A stretch of DNA of 8,178 nucleotides from Pirellulales bacterium (GCA_030605745.1 JAUWHT010000394.1:1-8178); one strand, 5' to 3'; counted from the stretch's first letter, positions 1 to 5,415 are shown. Notes: generated by a model from the sequence alone, not told the origin. Program-made: numbers and translations.

Positions 1-31
1 AACACGACCGGGTTCGTCGTTGAGCGTCCAT
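1..31 (-). CDS. 5' end of an outward-facing unknown gene (partial)
   Basis: Only the first ten codons lie in the window, reading MDAQRRTRSC on the minus strand and running off the left edge. The start is chosen because GGAGGAGGG (minus strand, 46 to 38) lies six bases before the ATG at 31, which is the best canonical ribosome binding site in the window. The conserved 28-base element at 114-141 lies about 80 bases upstream in the same orientation as its counterpart before the gene at 8055. Ten residues are too few for any functional assignment. The call rests on the start signal alone. Confidence 0.4.
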   Translation of the reverse strand, partial: MDAQRRTRSC

Positions 32-113
32 TCTCGTCCCTCCTCCGTGATAACAGAGGAAGGATGGCGAATGTCGGTGTTCAAGGCGAGCCCGGTTTGC
101 TGTTCAATTGTCC

Positions 114-141
114 ACACATAGAAAAGGTTAGAGTCAGGAAA
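114..141 (-). promoter_or_regulatory. Conserved 28-base element, copy 1
   Basis: This stretch matches the reverse complement of 7978-8005 at 26 of 28 positions; the flanks are unrelated. Read on the minus strand it runs TTTCCTGACTC, then TAACCTTTTC, then TATGTGT, and it points toward the gene starting at 31. The placement upstream of a well-marked start, repeated at the other end of the window, suggests a promoter or operator. A repeat-element terminus is the alternative. The sigma factor or regulator is unknown. Confidence 0.4.
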
Positions 142-143
142 GC

Positions 144-416
144 TTCACTACCGATTTCGCCAAAGTGTGCGACCGTTTGGCAATCCCACACGCCCAACTG
201 CCGCATATCAACCGGTCGTCGCACCCCGATTACCAGCGCTGCTACGACCGGCAAACAACGCAAATCATCGGCGAGTTCTACCGCGAGGACTGCGAGAAGT
301 GGGAGTTCGGGACTCGGGGCTGGGGACTCGGGGGTGCAACTGTTATCACTTCCCCGAGCCCTGAATGCCGAGCCCCCAGTCCCGAGCCCCGAGTCCCGAG
401 CCCCGAGTCCCCATGA
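144..416 (+). pseudogene. C-terminal remnant of a sulfotransferase (Sulfotransfer_2-like)
   Basis: The frame from 144 to 308 reads FTTDFAKVCDRLAIPHAQ, then LPHINRSSHPDYQRCYDRQ, and ends in EFYREDCEKWEF. This resembles the C-terminal end of family 2 sulfotransferases, where an N-R/K-S/T-x-H segment is followed by a DYR-x-YYD-like segment and a final acidic/aromatic helix ending near GYEF. About 55 residues remain of an expected 200 or more. The frame is closed upstream by TAG at 129-131, so the catalytic N-terminal part with the PAPS-binding loop is missing. Protein-like sequence stops at 308, exactly where the G-rich repeat begins. The frame then runs through the repeat as low-complexity SPEP/SPES residues to TGA at 414-416, overlapping the next gene's ATG. 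Family assignment is by eye; non-function is inferred from the truncation. Confidence 0.5.
309..412. repeat. G/C-tract inverted repeat with G-quadruplex potential
   Basis: The left arm (309-334) has four G tracts of three to five bases separated by ACTC, CT and ACTC. The right arm (352-412) carries the complementary pattern, alternating CCCGAGT and CCCGAG(C) units. The 17-base centre (335-351) is unrelated. Segment 373-397 is nearly the reverse complement of the left arm. Both arms fit the canonical quadruplex pattern, on the plus strand for the left arm and the minus strand for the right. The right arm abuts the ATG at 413, leaving no room for a Shine-Dalgarno site. A related repeat lies at 4628-4683. 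Confidence 0.75.
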
Positions 417-1129
417 AGATCGCTGCCGTCTGTTGTACGTTCCACCGCCCCAGGCAACTCGGCCATCTGATCCGATGTTTCGAGCGGCAAGACTATCCCG
501 ACCGGGAGCTGGTCATCCTCGACGATGCCGGCCAATATGGCAATCACCAGGGCGACCGCTGGCTGCTGATCTCGACCGGCAAACGATTTGCAACACTGGG
601 CGAAAAGCGAAATGCGGCGGCCTGCCTGGTCTCGGACGACGTTGAAGCGCTGGCCATCTGGGACGATGACGATCTCTACCTGCCTTGGGCCCTGCGGGCG
701 TGCGCGGCAGCATTGAAAACGGCCACCTGGTCACGGCCGTCGATCGTCTTGCACCTACAAAAGGACGGCAGCCTGAAGCAGCATCACACCGGCGGGCTGT
801 TCCACGGCGGATGGGCCTACACCCGGCAGGTCTTCCAGCAAGCCGGCGGATACCCGGCCGTCAATAACGGTGAGGACCAAGCGCTGGCCCGGCGCTTCAA
901 GCACAACCGGGTACAAGCGTCAGACCCGATCGCCCTGGGACTGAAGCCGTTTTACATCTACTCCTGGGCGACCGGCAGCGGATGGCACCTCTCGGGGATG
1001 GGCCGGGAGGGATACCAGCGGTTAGGCGGCCTGCGGGCCGAAAAGACGCGGCTGGTAATCGCCGACCCGCCCAATCTCGACCTCGACAATCCAAAGGTCC
1101 TGCCCGGCGTCCATCCGAGAGTGTTTTGA
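413..1129 (+). CDS. Family 2 (GT-A) glycosyltransferase
   Basis: The 238-residue product is predicted to transfer a sugar from a nucleotide donor, probably in cytoplasmic assembly of a surface glycan. It opens with a beta strand and the family pattern MKIAAVCCTFHRP. VILDDAG (34-40) follows, then the nucleotide-side segment GEKRNAAA (63-70), and the metal-binding acidic run WDDDDLY (83-89), equivalent to the DXD motif. GGYPAVNNGEDQALARRF (145-162) supplies the ED pair typical of the acceptor/base region. No membrane segment is seen. An in-frame ATG at 365 would add only 16 residues translated from the repeat, so 413 is preferred. No Shine-Dalgarno site precedes it, but the ATGA overlap with the sulfotransferase-derived frame could allow coupling. 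Donor and acceptor cannot be read from sequence. Confidence 0.85.
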   Translation: MKIAAVCCTFHRPRQLGHLIRCFERQDYPDRELVILDDAGQYGNHQGDRWLLISTGKRFATLGEKRNAAACLVSDDVEALAIWDDDDLYLPWALRACAAALKTATWSRPSIVLHLQKDGSLKQHHTGGLFHGGWAYTRQVFQQAGGYPAVNNGEDQALARRFKHNRVQASDPIALGLKPFYIYSWATGSGWHLSGMGREGYQRLGGLRAEKTRLVIADPPNLDLDNPKVLPGVHPRVF

Positions 1130-1135
1130 ACTCAA

Positions 1136-1223
1136 CTGTTTAGCCGCCGAGCTTGCTCGGCGCGTTTGCTGGTGTCAATAAACCCGAACACAAACGCGCC
1201 GAGCAAGCTCGGCGGCTAAACAG
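1136..1223. repeat. Perfect 33-bp inverted repeat with nested palindromes (REP-like pair)
   Basis: Arms 1136-1168 and 1191-1223 are exact reverse complements separated by 22 bases. Each arm starts or ends with TTTAGCCG/CGGCTAAA and holds its own hairpin, CGCCGAGC-TT-GCTCGGCG (1145-1162 in the left arm). The left arm begins seven bases after the stop of the upstream glycosyltransferase gene, and the right arm ends 16 bases before the next start. There is no T tract, so a simple intrinsic terminator is unlikely. The architecture matches bacterial REP pairs and is shared with 5438-5497. In RNA it could form either one long stem or two short hairpins, which may modulate read-through between the two glycosyltransferase genes. 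Confidence 0.9.
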
Positions 1224-1239
1224 CTCGACGTGTTTGGAA

Positions 1240-2229
1240 ATGCGAACGATACGACTAATCCGCGAAGTCACCCGGCCCCGCGGCTCCGGGCCATGGAACG
1301 GACAGTATGCCTTGCAGAAGGTGTTGCGGGCCCGCGGCGCCGAGTGGTTGAAGATCGGCGGCCCGCTGCGCCGTGGCGAGATTCCCTGGTTCTGGTGCTG
1401 GGAGGATCGCGACGCAGCCGCCGTGTGCGCACGTACCGGTCAACCGTTCATCGTAGGCCCCAACATGCTGTTCGAGCACAGCCGCCGGCCTTGCAGGGTG
1501 CCCGCAGAACGACAGATCTGCAACGCGGCAAGCTGCCGGCTGATGTTCACCGAATCGGAGTGGTACCGCGACCTGATCGAGCAACACCGGGGCCCGAACA
1601 ACCGCGCGCCGATCGTGCTCTGGCCGTACCCAATCGACCCAAAACCCGGCGGACCACTGCCGACCGAGTACGACCTGCTGATCTATGCCAAGGGCAACTA
1701 CCGTCCGGGCTTGGTCGCCCGGCTAATGCGCAACTTTCGACGTGCACGTTTGCTGGTCTACGGCCGGTTCCGTCGCGAGGAGTTGTTCGACGCTGCCCGG
1801 CGGTCCCGCTGCTGCGTGTATCTATCGACCGACGACCGCGGCCCGCTGGCGCTGGCCGAGATCCTGCTCAGCGGCTGCCCGGCAATCGGCATCCCGACCG
1901 GCGCCCCCTTTATCCAACCCGGCCGCACCGGCATCCTACTGGACCGCTTCCGCCCAAAAACGTGCATCGACGCCGTCGCACGCTGCCATCAGTTCGACCG
2001 CAATATCATCGCCGCGGCGGCCGCTGAGCAATTCGACACAGCCCGAATCATCGATACCCTGCTGGCATCGCTCTGGACAGAGGCTCTCACTGTAGGAGAC
2101 ACCCTCGGCCGCCGGCCTATTCGGGATAACTTGGGTGGTTTGGCACGGCTTTTGCTGCAAGACCGGCAGAGAATTGACCTTGACAGGGTACTGGCAGAAA
2201 CCCGTTTTTCGGGTTATGATGACACATAG
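1240..2229 (+). CDS. Group 1-like (GT-B) glycosyltransferase
   Basis: This 329-residue product is predicted to be a retaining, GT4-like glycosyltransferase acting in surface polysaccharide synthesis. The N-terminal half contains PRGSGPWNGQYALQKVLRARG (from 13), a glycine-rich acceptor-side entry typical of the fold, and a linker TESEWYRDLI (104-113). The C-terminal half carries YDLLIYAKGNYRPG (144-157), LLVYGRFRREEL (171-182) and the nucleotide-sugar segment DDRGPLALAEILLSGCPAIG (198-217), which parallels the usual E-x7-E region although the first glutamate appears replaced by an aspartate. GRTGILL follows at 228-234. The start at 1240 is preferred because the in-frame ATG at 1153 lies inside the inverted repeat and would encode repeat-derived residues. 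No clear ribosome binding site is seen. It lies downstream of a GT2-type gene on the same strand, so co-transcription is likely unless the hairpin intervenes. Confidence 0.75.
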   Translation: MRTIRLIREVTRPRGSGPWNGQYALQKVLRARGAEWLKIGGPLRRGEIPWFWCWEDRDAAAVCARTGQPFIVGPNMLFEHSRRPCRVPAERQICNAASCRLMFTESEWYRDLIEQHRGPNNRAPIVLWPYPIDPKPGGPLPTEYDLLIYAKGNYRPGLVARLMRNFRRARLLVYGRFRREELFDAARRSRCCVYLSTDDRGPLALAEILLSGCPAIGIPTGAPFIQPGRTGILLDRFRPKTCIDAVARCHQFDRNIIAAAAAEQFDTARIIDTLLASLWTEALTVGDTLGRRPIRDNLGGLARLLLQDRQRIDLDRVLAETRFSGYDDT

Positions 2230-2270
2230 GTGATATCAAGGTGGCAGTTCAGACGATACAGCAAGTGGCG

Positions 2271-2300
2271 TTGACGCCGACAGGTGTGTTACAGTATCTT
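2271..2300 (+). promoter_or_regulatory. Candidate sigma-70-type promoter for the small two-gene cassette
   Basis: TTGACG (2271-2276) and TATCTT (2295-2300) are separated by 18 bases. A start near 2307 would give a leader of about 40 bases to the ATG at 2348. The rest of the 118-base gap between the glycosyltransferase gene and the cassette shows no other clear structure. The -10 match is only four of six, so this is tentative. Confidence 0.35.
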
Positions 2301-2347
2301 CTCGCCCACAGGTGGTCGAAAAGCGAGAGTTGTGAAAGGGTGACAAA

Positions 2348-2650
2348 ATGGTGATTGTAGACGAAGAAAAAAATGCTGCGAGCAGTATTTCCAACAATGC
2401 ATATGAACTACTGGATTGCTTTGCTGGCGGAGTAGATAATCTGGTCTACGATATCTCCGAAAAGCTGGCCAGGGAAAGGAACCCAGCCGTGGTTGCCTCG
2501 GGTAAGCCGGTGCCAATCGAGGTTGAAGACATCCAAACCGCGGGAAGGATGGTGGTCCGAGCACTGAAAAATCTTGTTGCCTCTGGAGATATCCCTGCCG
2601 AAGTGGAATCAGAAATCGATGAAATGAAAAACTGCTTGGAAGAAAGCTAA
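2348..2650 (+). CDS. Small hypothetical protein with histone-fold-like pattern
   Basis: I do not recognise an established family for this 100-residue acidic protein. It has a long amphipathic helix at about 17-45, with hydrophobic residues L21, L22, F25, V29, L32, I36 and L40. A short extended segment VPIEVED (55-61) follows, then a second helix DIQTAGRMVVRALKNLV (61-77). The order long helix, loop with a V-x-V strand, D-I-x-x-A and helix matches the alpha2-loop-alpha3 part of histone folds. The loop is longer than in archaeal histones and helix 1 is short or missing. No signal peptide or membrane segment is present. The start is supported by GAAAGGG (2334-2340), seven bases before ATG. The next gene follows after 13 bases, so the two are probably co-transcribed. 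GC content is visibly lower than in the flanking genes. The gene call is firm; the fold is a hypothesis. Confidence 0.7.
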   Translation: MVIVDEEKNAASSISNNAYELLDCFAGGVDNLVYDISEKLARERNPAVVASGKPVPIEVEDIQTAGRMVVRALKNLVASGDIPAEVESEIDEMKNCLEES

Positions 2651-2663
2651 GCGAAACAGTAAG

Positions 2664-3059
2664 ATGCCTCGACAGCAGCAGCAGCCCAGGTGGCTCGGAC
2701 CAACAACAGAGCTGGTTGATTCTCTGGTAGGAAATTTCAAATCTAATCTACGAGCGGTTTCGCTACGGTTTGCAAGACATGAAAGAGCTGAAGTTGTCAT
2801 AGAGAGGCATGTAGATGAGGCGTTTTCAGCACTTGTCAGCCTTGGTCTTAGACGACGAGTTTGGTGGAAACGACCCGAGCTTGAAGTCGGCGCCGGTAGC
2901 TTTCTGGTCGGTGCTGCATTTGCCTCTCCCGATGTGGTCAATGCTCTCTTGCCAGCGTCCTATGGCCAACGAGGGGCGGTCACTGTTGGTATTCTCATTG
3001 GTTTGCTCGTTGTCGGCGTGGTCTGCTCGCTCCATGGTTGGTTTCGAGGGAAGCTGTAG
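2664..3059 (+). CDS. Small membrane protein with helical, histone-fold-like N-terminus
   Basis: The 131-residue product has two parts. Residues 14-62 are helical: an amphipathic helix (L17, V18, L21, V22, F25, L29, V32, F36) runs into FARHERAEVVIERHVDEAFSA (from 36), which resembles the end of alpha2, a short strand and alpha3 of a histone fold. A basic, aromatic link, LRRRVWWKR (62-70), follows. The C-terminal part has two likely membrane segments, about 75-97 and 105-124, ending in a charged tail WFRGKL. The basic link suggests the N-terminal part stays in the cytoplasm under the positive-inside rule. The gene starts 13 bases after the upstream gene with no clear ribosome binding site, consistent with coupling. 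It converges on the XRE gene. No named family is recognised; a membrane-tethered DNA-binding role is inference. Confidence 0.7.
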   Translation: MPRQQQQPRWLGPTTELVDSLVGNFKSNLRAVSLRFARHERAEVVIERHVDEAFSALVSLGLRRRVWWKRPELEVGAGSFLVGAAFASPDVVNALLPASYGQRGAVTVGILIGLLVVGVVCSLHGWFRGKL

Positions 3060-3094
3060 AAAATAATACGACGGTCGCTGCAATCTGAAACAAA

Positions 3095-3115
3095 CCAGGG
3101 AGCAAATGTTCCCGG
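3095..3115 (-). terminator. Intrinsic terminator of the XRE gene
   Basis: On the minus strand CCGGGAAC, loop ATTT and GCTCCCTGG form an eight-pair stem with one bulge and one G-U pair, followed by TTTGTTTC. It begins one base after the TAG stop of the regulator gene. It lies between convergent genes; for the plus-strand cassette the T tract is absent, so it would at most act weakly in that direction. Confidence 0.55.
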
Positions 3116-3116
3116 C

Positions 3117-3614
3117 CTATCCCCGCTCCACCACGATCTGCTCGTGCGCCAGGTCGATCATGCCGCCGATCAATTGGGCGTGACTGCTTTCCAGCAGCAG
3201 GTCGAGTTTCTCGTGCAGCGTACGCTTACGGTTCATCTGGCGGACTGCCGAGAGTGTGCCTTCGCGGGTCAACGGGCCGCCGGCGCCCATGCGGCTGTGG
3301 AGCTCGGCGAAGTCGGCCTCGCTCCAGCCGGCAAATAGCTCCTGATGGTCCTGAAGCACCTCCTCGACCATCGGGTTGGTCTGGCGGTCGAAACGCCGGT
3401 AGAGCAATTGCGAGGGGTCGAGAAAGAACTCGTCGACCGCGGTGCCGAGCCCGTCAGCCAGCCGGTGGAGTGTTCGGGCATGCGGTTTGTTTGTGCCGCT
3501 ACTGATTCCACGAATCGTCCGCTCGTCCAGGCCGGTCTTCTCAGCCACCTGACGGACCGACAGCCCCCGGTCGGCCATCAGCCGCAACAGGTTCTCCCCC
3601 GCGTAATCGGACAT
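3117..3614 (-). CDS. XRE-family helix-turn-helix transcriptional regulator
   Basis: The 165-residue protein has an N-terminal Cro/C1-type helix-turn-helix at about 7-62. LLRLMADRGLSVRQVAEKTG (9-28) covers helices 1 and 2, LDERTIRGISSGTNKP (29-44) holds the recognition helix, and TLHRLADGLGTAVDEFF (48-64) is the usual final helix plus V-x-E-F-F ending. The C-terminal hundred residues are helical and polar (EEVLQDHQELFAGWSEADF; KRTLHEKLDLLLESSH) with no recognised sensor domain; they may mediate dimerisation. The ATG at 3614 is chosen because it fits the domain. An in-frame ATG at 3701 lies inside the promoter, and a CTG at 3662 with a strong Shine-Dalgarno site is a serious alternative. It is monocistronic, with its own promoter and terminator. 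Targets are unknown. Confidence 0.85.
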   Translation of the reverse strand: MSDYAGENLLRLMADRGLSVRQVAEKTGLDERTIRGISSGTNKPHARTLHRLADGLGTAVDEFFLDPSQLLYRRFDRQTNPMVEEVLQDHQELFAGWSEADFAELHSRMGAGGPLTREGTLSAVRQMNRKRTLHEKLDLLLESSHAQLIGGMIDLAHEQIVVERG

Positions 3615-3659
3615 TGCACTGGGCCCGCCAAAAGGGACCGGTTCGTTAGAAACTGCGGC

Positions 3660-3673
3660 CAGGAACTCCTCCT
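3660..3673 (-). promoter_or_regulatory. Strong Shine-Dalgarno site facing a CTG codon
   Basis: On the minus strand AGGAGGAG (3673-3666) is followed by TTC and then CTG (3662-3660), in frame with the XRE protein. Counting from AGGAGG, the spacing is five bases, which is ideal. No ATG, GTG or TTG is placed to use this site. Initiation at CTG would add 16 residues before the ATG at 3614. Confidence 0.35.
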
Positions 3674-3691
3674 GACTCCAGAGTGTACCTA

Positions 3692-3720
3692 TGTATACCA
3701 ATCTGAAGTCCGACTGTCAA
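3692..3720 (-). promoter_or_regulatory. Near-consensus sigma-70 promoter of the XRE gene
   Basis: On the minus strand TTGACA (3720-3715) and TATACA (3697-3692) are separated by exactly 17 bases: six of six and five of six consensus matches. Transcription should begin near 3685, so the ATG at 3701, between the two boxes, cannot be the translation start for this transcript. It is the best sigma-70-like promoter seen in the window. Confidence 0.7.
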
Positions 3721-3731
3721 GGGCCCCTGCT

Positions 3732-3748
3732 GCTAAACCGCAAGCGGC
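3732..3748. repeat. Short palindromic hairpin related to the REP-like units
   Basis: GCTAAA followed by CCGC-AA-GCGG forms a tight hairpin. The motif TTTAGC/GCTAAA beside a GC-rich hairpin with an AA or TT loop recalls the units at 1136-1223 and 5438-5497, but the stem is only four pairs and the relative orientation differs, so kinship is uncertain. Confidence 0.35.
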
Positions 3749-3766
3749 AACCGCCGAGCCACCAAT

Positions 3767-3789
3767 CCCCAATCCCCAATCCCTAACCC
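3767..3789 (-). repeat. Four G tracts with three-base loops (G-quadruplex motif)
   Basis: On the minus strand, immediately after the exonuclease stop codon (3790-3792), four tracts of three to four G are separated by TTA, ATT and ATT. This is a textbook quadruplex pattern and resembles tandem GGGGATT repeats. It would lie in the 3' untranslated region of the exonuclease mRNA. Confidence 0.7.
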
Positions 3790-4602
3790 TCACTCCCACG
3801 GATTCGCCCAATCGCCCCACTTCTCCAGATAAAGCCGGTAGGCAGAAACCTCGTCGGCCTTCTGCTCGAGCCACTGTTTGGTCTGGGCGATGATTTGCTG
3901 CTCGGATTTCAGCGGGAGCTGCCCTAAGAGCACCCTGCTCCTGAGGAAGACGAAGTAGGTGTCCAGCACGTCGCAACGGCAGTAGTCGTTGATTTCGGCC
4001 AGCCGGCCGGCGTCGTACATGTCCTGGACCATGTGGCCCTGGACGTCCATCTTGCCCGGCTTACCCAGCAGGTTGGCGGCCAGGTTCAGCCCGCCGGTAA
4101 ATCGGGTCGAACCAAAGTTGGTCAGCAGTTCACACAGGTCGACGTGCGATTTGGTATTGTAGCGGTTCCGCGGCTGGTCGAAGGATTTTCCGCTGGGGTG
4201 GAACCAGCCGGGCACACGCAGCCCGTAGCGGAACGCCGCCAGTTCCAAAAGCGGCAGGTCGAAGCCCCGCCCGTTGAAGCTGACCAGGGTGGGTCGGCGG
4301 TACTTCTCCCAACCCCGCCAGAAGTTCTCGGCGATTACGTGCGGCCGGAACTCCGGCTCGTCGAGCACCACCACGTCGCCCAGCCGAAAATCGCCGCCGA
4401 CCTTGCCCACCGCCACTGATACGGGTATCTGGAAGGTGTACGGGATGAAGTCGCTTTGGTACTTCTCCATCAATTCGGCCCGATACCGCCGCACCGCCTC
4501 GGCTGGCTCCAGCGACTCACCCGAGTAGCGGATGTTGGCCACCAGCTCAGGGTCGGCCACGCTTTCGATATCAAACACAAAGTAGCGAACGGGAACGGGC
4601 AT
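3790..4602 (-). CDS. Predicted DEDDy 3'-5' exonuclease (PolB-like exo2 domain, PF10108 type)
   Basis: The 270-residue protein is predicted to degrade DNA or RNA 3' to 5' with two metal ions, in the cytoplasm. Motif Exo I is FDIES (10-14; D11 and E13). Exo II is VSFNGRGFDLPLL (107-119), with D115. A further acidic site is HVDL (153-156). Exo III is YCRCDVLDTY (207-216), giving Y207-x3-D211 of the DEDDy subclass. The RYSGESLEPAEAVRRYRAEL stretch (25-44) and the FIPYTFQIPVSVAVG segment (52-66) also fit this family, which is a stand-alone nuclease domain rather than a polymerase. The start at 4602 is preferred: AAAGG lies nine bases upstream, and the in-frame ATG at 4728 would add 42 residues read from repeat DNA. 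The leader contains the 4628-4683 inverted repeat. The cellular role is unknown; DNA repair is plausible. Confidence 0.88.
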   Translation of the reverse strand: MPVPVRYFVFDIESVADPELVANIRYSGESLEPAEAVRRYRAELMEKYQSDFIPYTFQIPVSVAVGKVGGDFRLGDVVVLDEPEFRPHVIAENFWRGWEKYRRPTLVSFNGRGFDLPLLELAAFRYGLRVPGWFHPSGKSFDQPRNRYNTKSHVDLCELLTNFGSTRFTGGLNLAANLLGKPGKMDVQGHMVQDMYDAGRLAEINDYCRCDVLDTYFVFLRSRVLLGQLPLKSEQQIIAQTKQWLEQKADEVSAYRLYLEKWGDWANPWE

Positions 4603-4627
4603 GATTGAGTGCCTTTGTGAAGAGTGT

Positions 4628-4683
4628 GGCTCGGGACTCGGGGTGTTCGGTACACCACTTTTCCTAGTCCCGAGTCCCGAGCC
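4628..4683. repeat. 15-bp perfect inverted repeat of the ACTCGGG type
   Basis: Arms 4628-4642 (GGCTCGGGACTCGGG) and 4669-4683 are exact reverse complements, 26 bases apart. The spacer region holds a small GGTGT/ACACC hairpin (4642-4656). The C tracts extend to about 4692, giving four G tracts on the minus strand. Sequence and layout match the repeat at 309-412. It sits in the gap between bioD and the exonuclease gene, close to the exonuclease start. Confidence 0.8.
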
Positions 4684-4737
4684 CCCAACCCCTGCTTTGA
4701 TTTTGCCCGAGTGGGGCAGACGCCGCAACTACCCCCA

Positions 4738-5415
4738 CTACCGGGCCAACTGGAACCAGTCGACTTCTGCGTCGAAACGCTCGGTCTGCCAGGCGACCTC
4801 GGCCAGGATGGGTACCGTGCAGCGGGCGGCCAACTCCGCGCGGTTGGTGCTGCGGCTGGCGTCGTCTGAGGGGGCGGCCGGATTGTTCAGCACAACGCCG
4901 GCAACGTCCAGGCCGTCGCGGAACGTGGCCGCGGCGATCAACGTCTGGAGCGTCTGATTGATCGTCCCCAAGGCATTTCGGGAAACCACCACCAGCGGAA
5001 AACCGAACTTACAGACCAGATCGGCCACGTAGTCCTTCTCCCCCAGCGGAGAGATCAGTCCGCCGGCACCTTCGACCAGGATTATGTCACTACGGGCTTG
5101 CCAGTATTCGATTCCGCTGCGGAGCAACTCGCCATCGAGGCGTTTACCTTCCTGCCGGGCCGCCAGGTGTGGCGCCAGCGGGGCCAGAAATCGCTGCGGG
5201 CAGACGCGGTCCAACTCACCCGGTCGGCCGGCGGCTTCCCACAGTGTCACGGCGTCGTTGGAGACCAGCCGGTCGGCTTCGCGCCGGCATCCGCTGGCCG
5301 CCGGTTTGTAGACGCCGACCCGGTGTCCCGCTGTGACCAGCGCCCGGGCAATCAAACCCGCAACGTAGGTCTTGCCCACCTCGGTATCGGTCCCCGTGAT
5401 GAATAGCCCGCGCAT
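4738..5415 (-). CDS. bioD: ATP-dependent dethiobiotin synthetase
   Basis: BioD closes the ureido ring of dethiobiotin from 7,8-diaminopelargonate, CO2 and ATP, the penultimate step of biotin synthesis, in the cytoplasm. The 225-residue product has the phosphate loop GTDTEVGKT (8-16), the substrate-side YKPAASG (36-42), a LAPLAPHLAAR segment (78-88) corresponding to the family's P-x-x-P-H-x-A region, VEGAGGL (114-120) at the active site, and the nucleotide-base segment VVLNNP (174-179). Length is normal for the family, and all key residues appear present, including T11, K15, K37, S41 and E115. The ATG at 5415 places the P-loop where it usually lies; the in-frame ATG at 5430 would add five residues. 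No other biotin gene is in the window, so the pathway must be encoded elsewhere. A paired palindrome lies just upstream. Confidence 0.95.
   Translation of the reverse strand: MRGLFITGTDTEVGKTYVAGLIARALVTAGHRVGVYKPAASGCRREADRLVSNDAVTLWEAAGRPGELDRVCPQRFLAPLAPHLAARQEGKRLDGELLRSGIEYWQARSDIILVEGAGGLISPLGEKDYVADLVCKFGFPLVVVSRNALGTINQTLQTLIAAATFRDGLDVAGVVLNNPAAPSDDASRSTNRAELAARCTVPILAEVAWQTERFDAEVDWFQLAR

Noticed and set aside
300..412. CRISPR-like array reading of the G/C-tract repeats
   Set aside because: Units are short, degenerate and inverted, with no regular spacers and no cas genes in the window.
64..645. A 193-codon plus-strand open frame starting after AGAGGAAGG
   Set aside because: It crosses the conserved element, the sulfotransferase remnant, the G-rich repeat and the glycosyltransferase gene in a different frame from the recognisable proteins, and its own sequence is low-complexity and arginine/serine-rich.
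1230..2027. Plus-strand frame of 265 codons within the GT-B gene
   Set aside because: It overlaps the glycosyltransferase frame, is rich in arginine and proline, and has no recognisable motif.
2199..2215. AACCCG-TTTTT-CGGGTT hairpin near the end of the GT-B gene
   Set aside because: It lies inside coding sequence with the T tract in the loop rather than after the stem, so it is not a convincing terminator.
4698..4720. Possible terminator after bioD (TGCCC-CACTC-GGGCA on the minus strand)
   Set aside because: The stem is only five pairs and is followed by A-rich rather than T-rich sequence.
4603..4728. A 42-residue N-terminal extension of the exonuclease
   Set aside because: The residues are translated from the ACTCGGG inverted repeat, and a ribosome binding site is present before the ATG at 4602.
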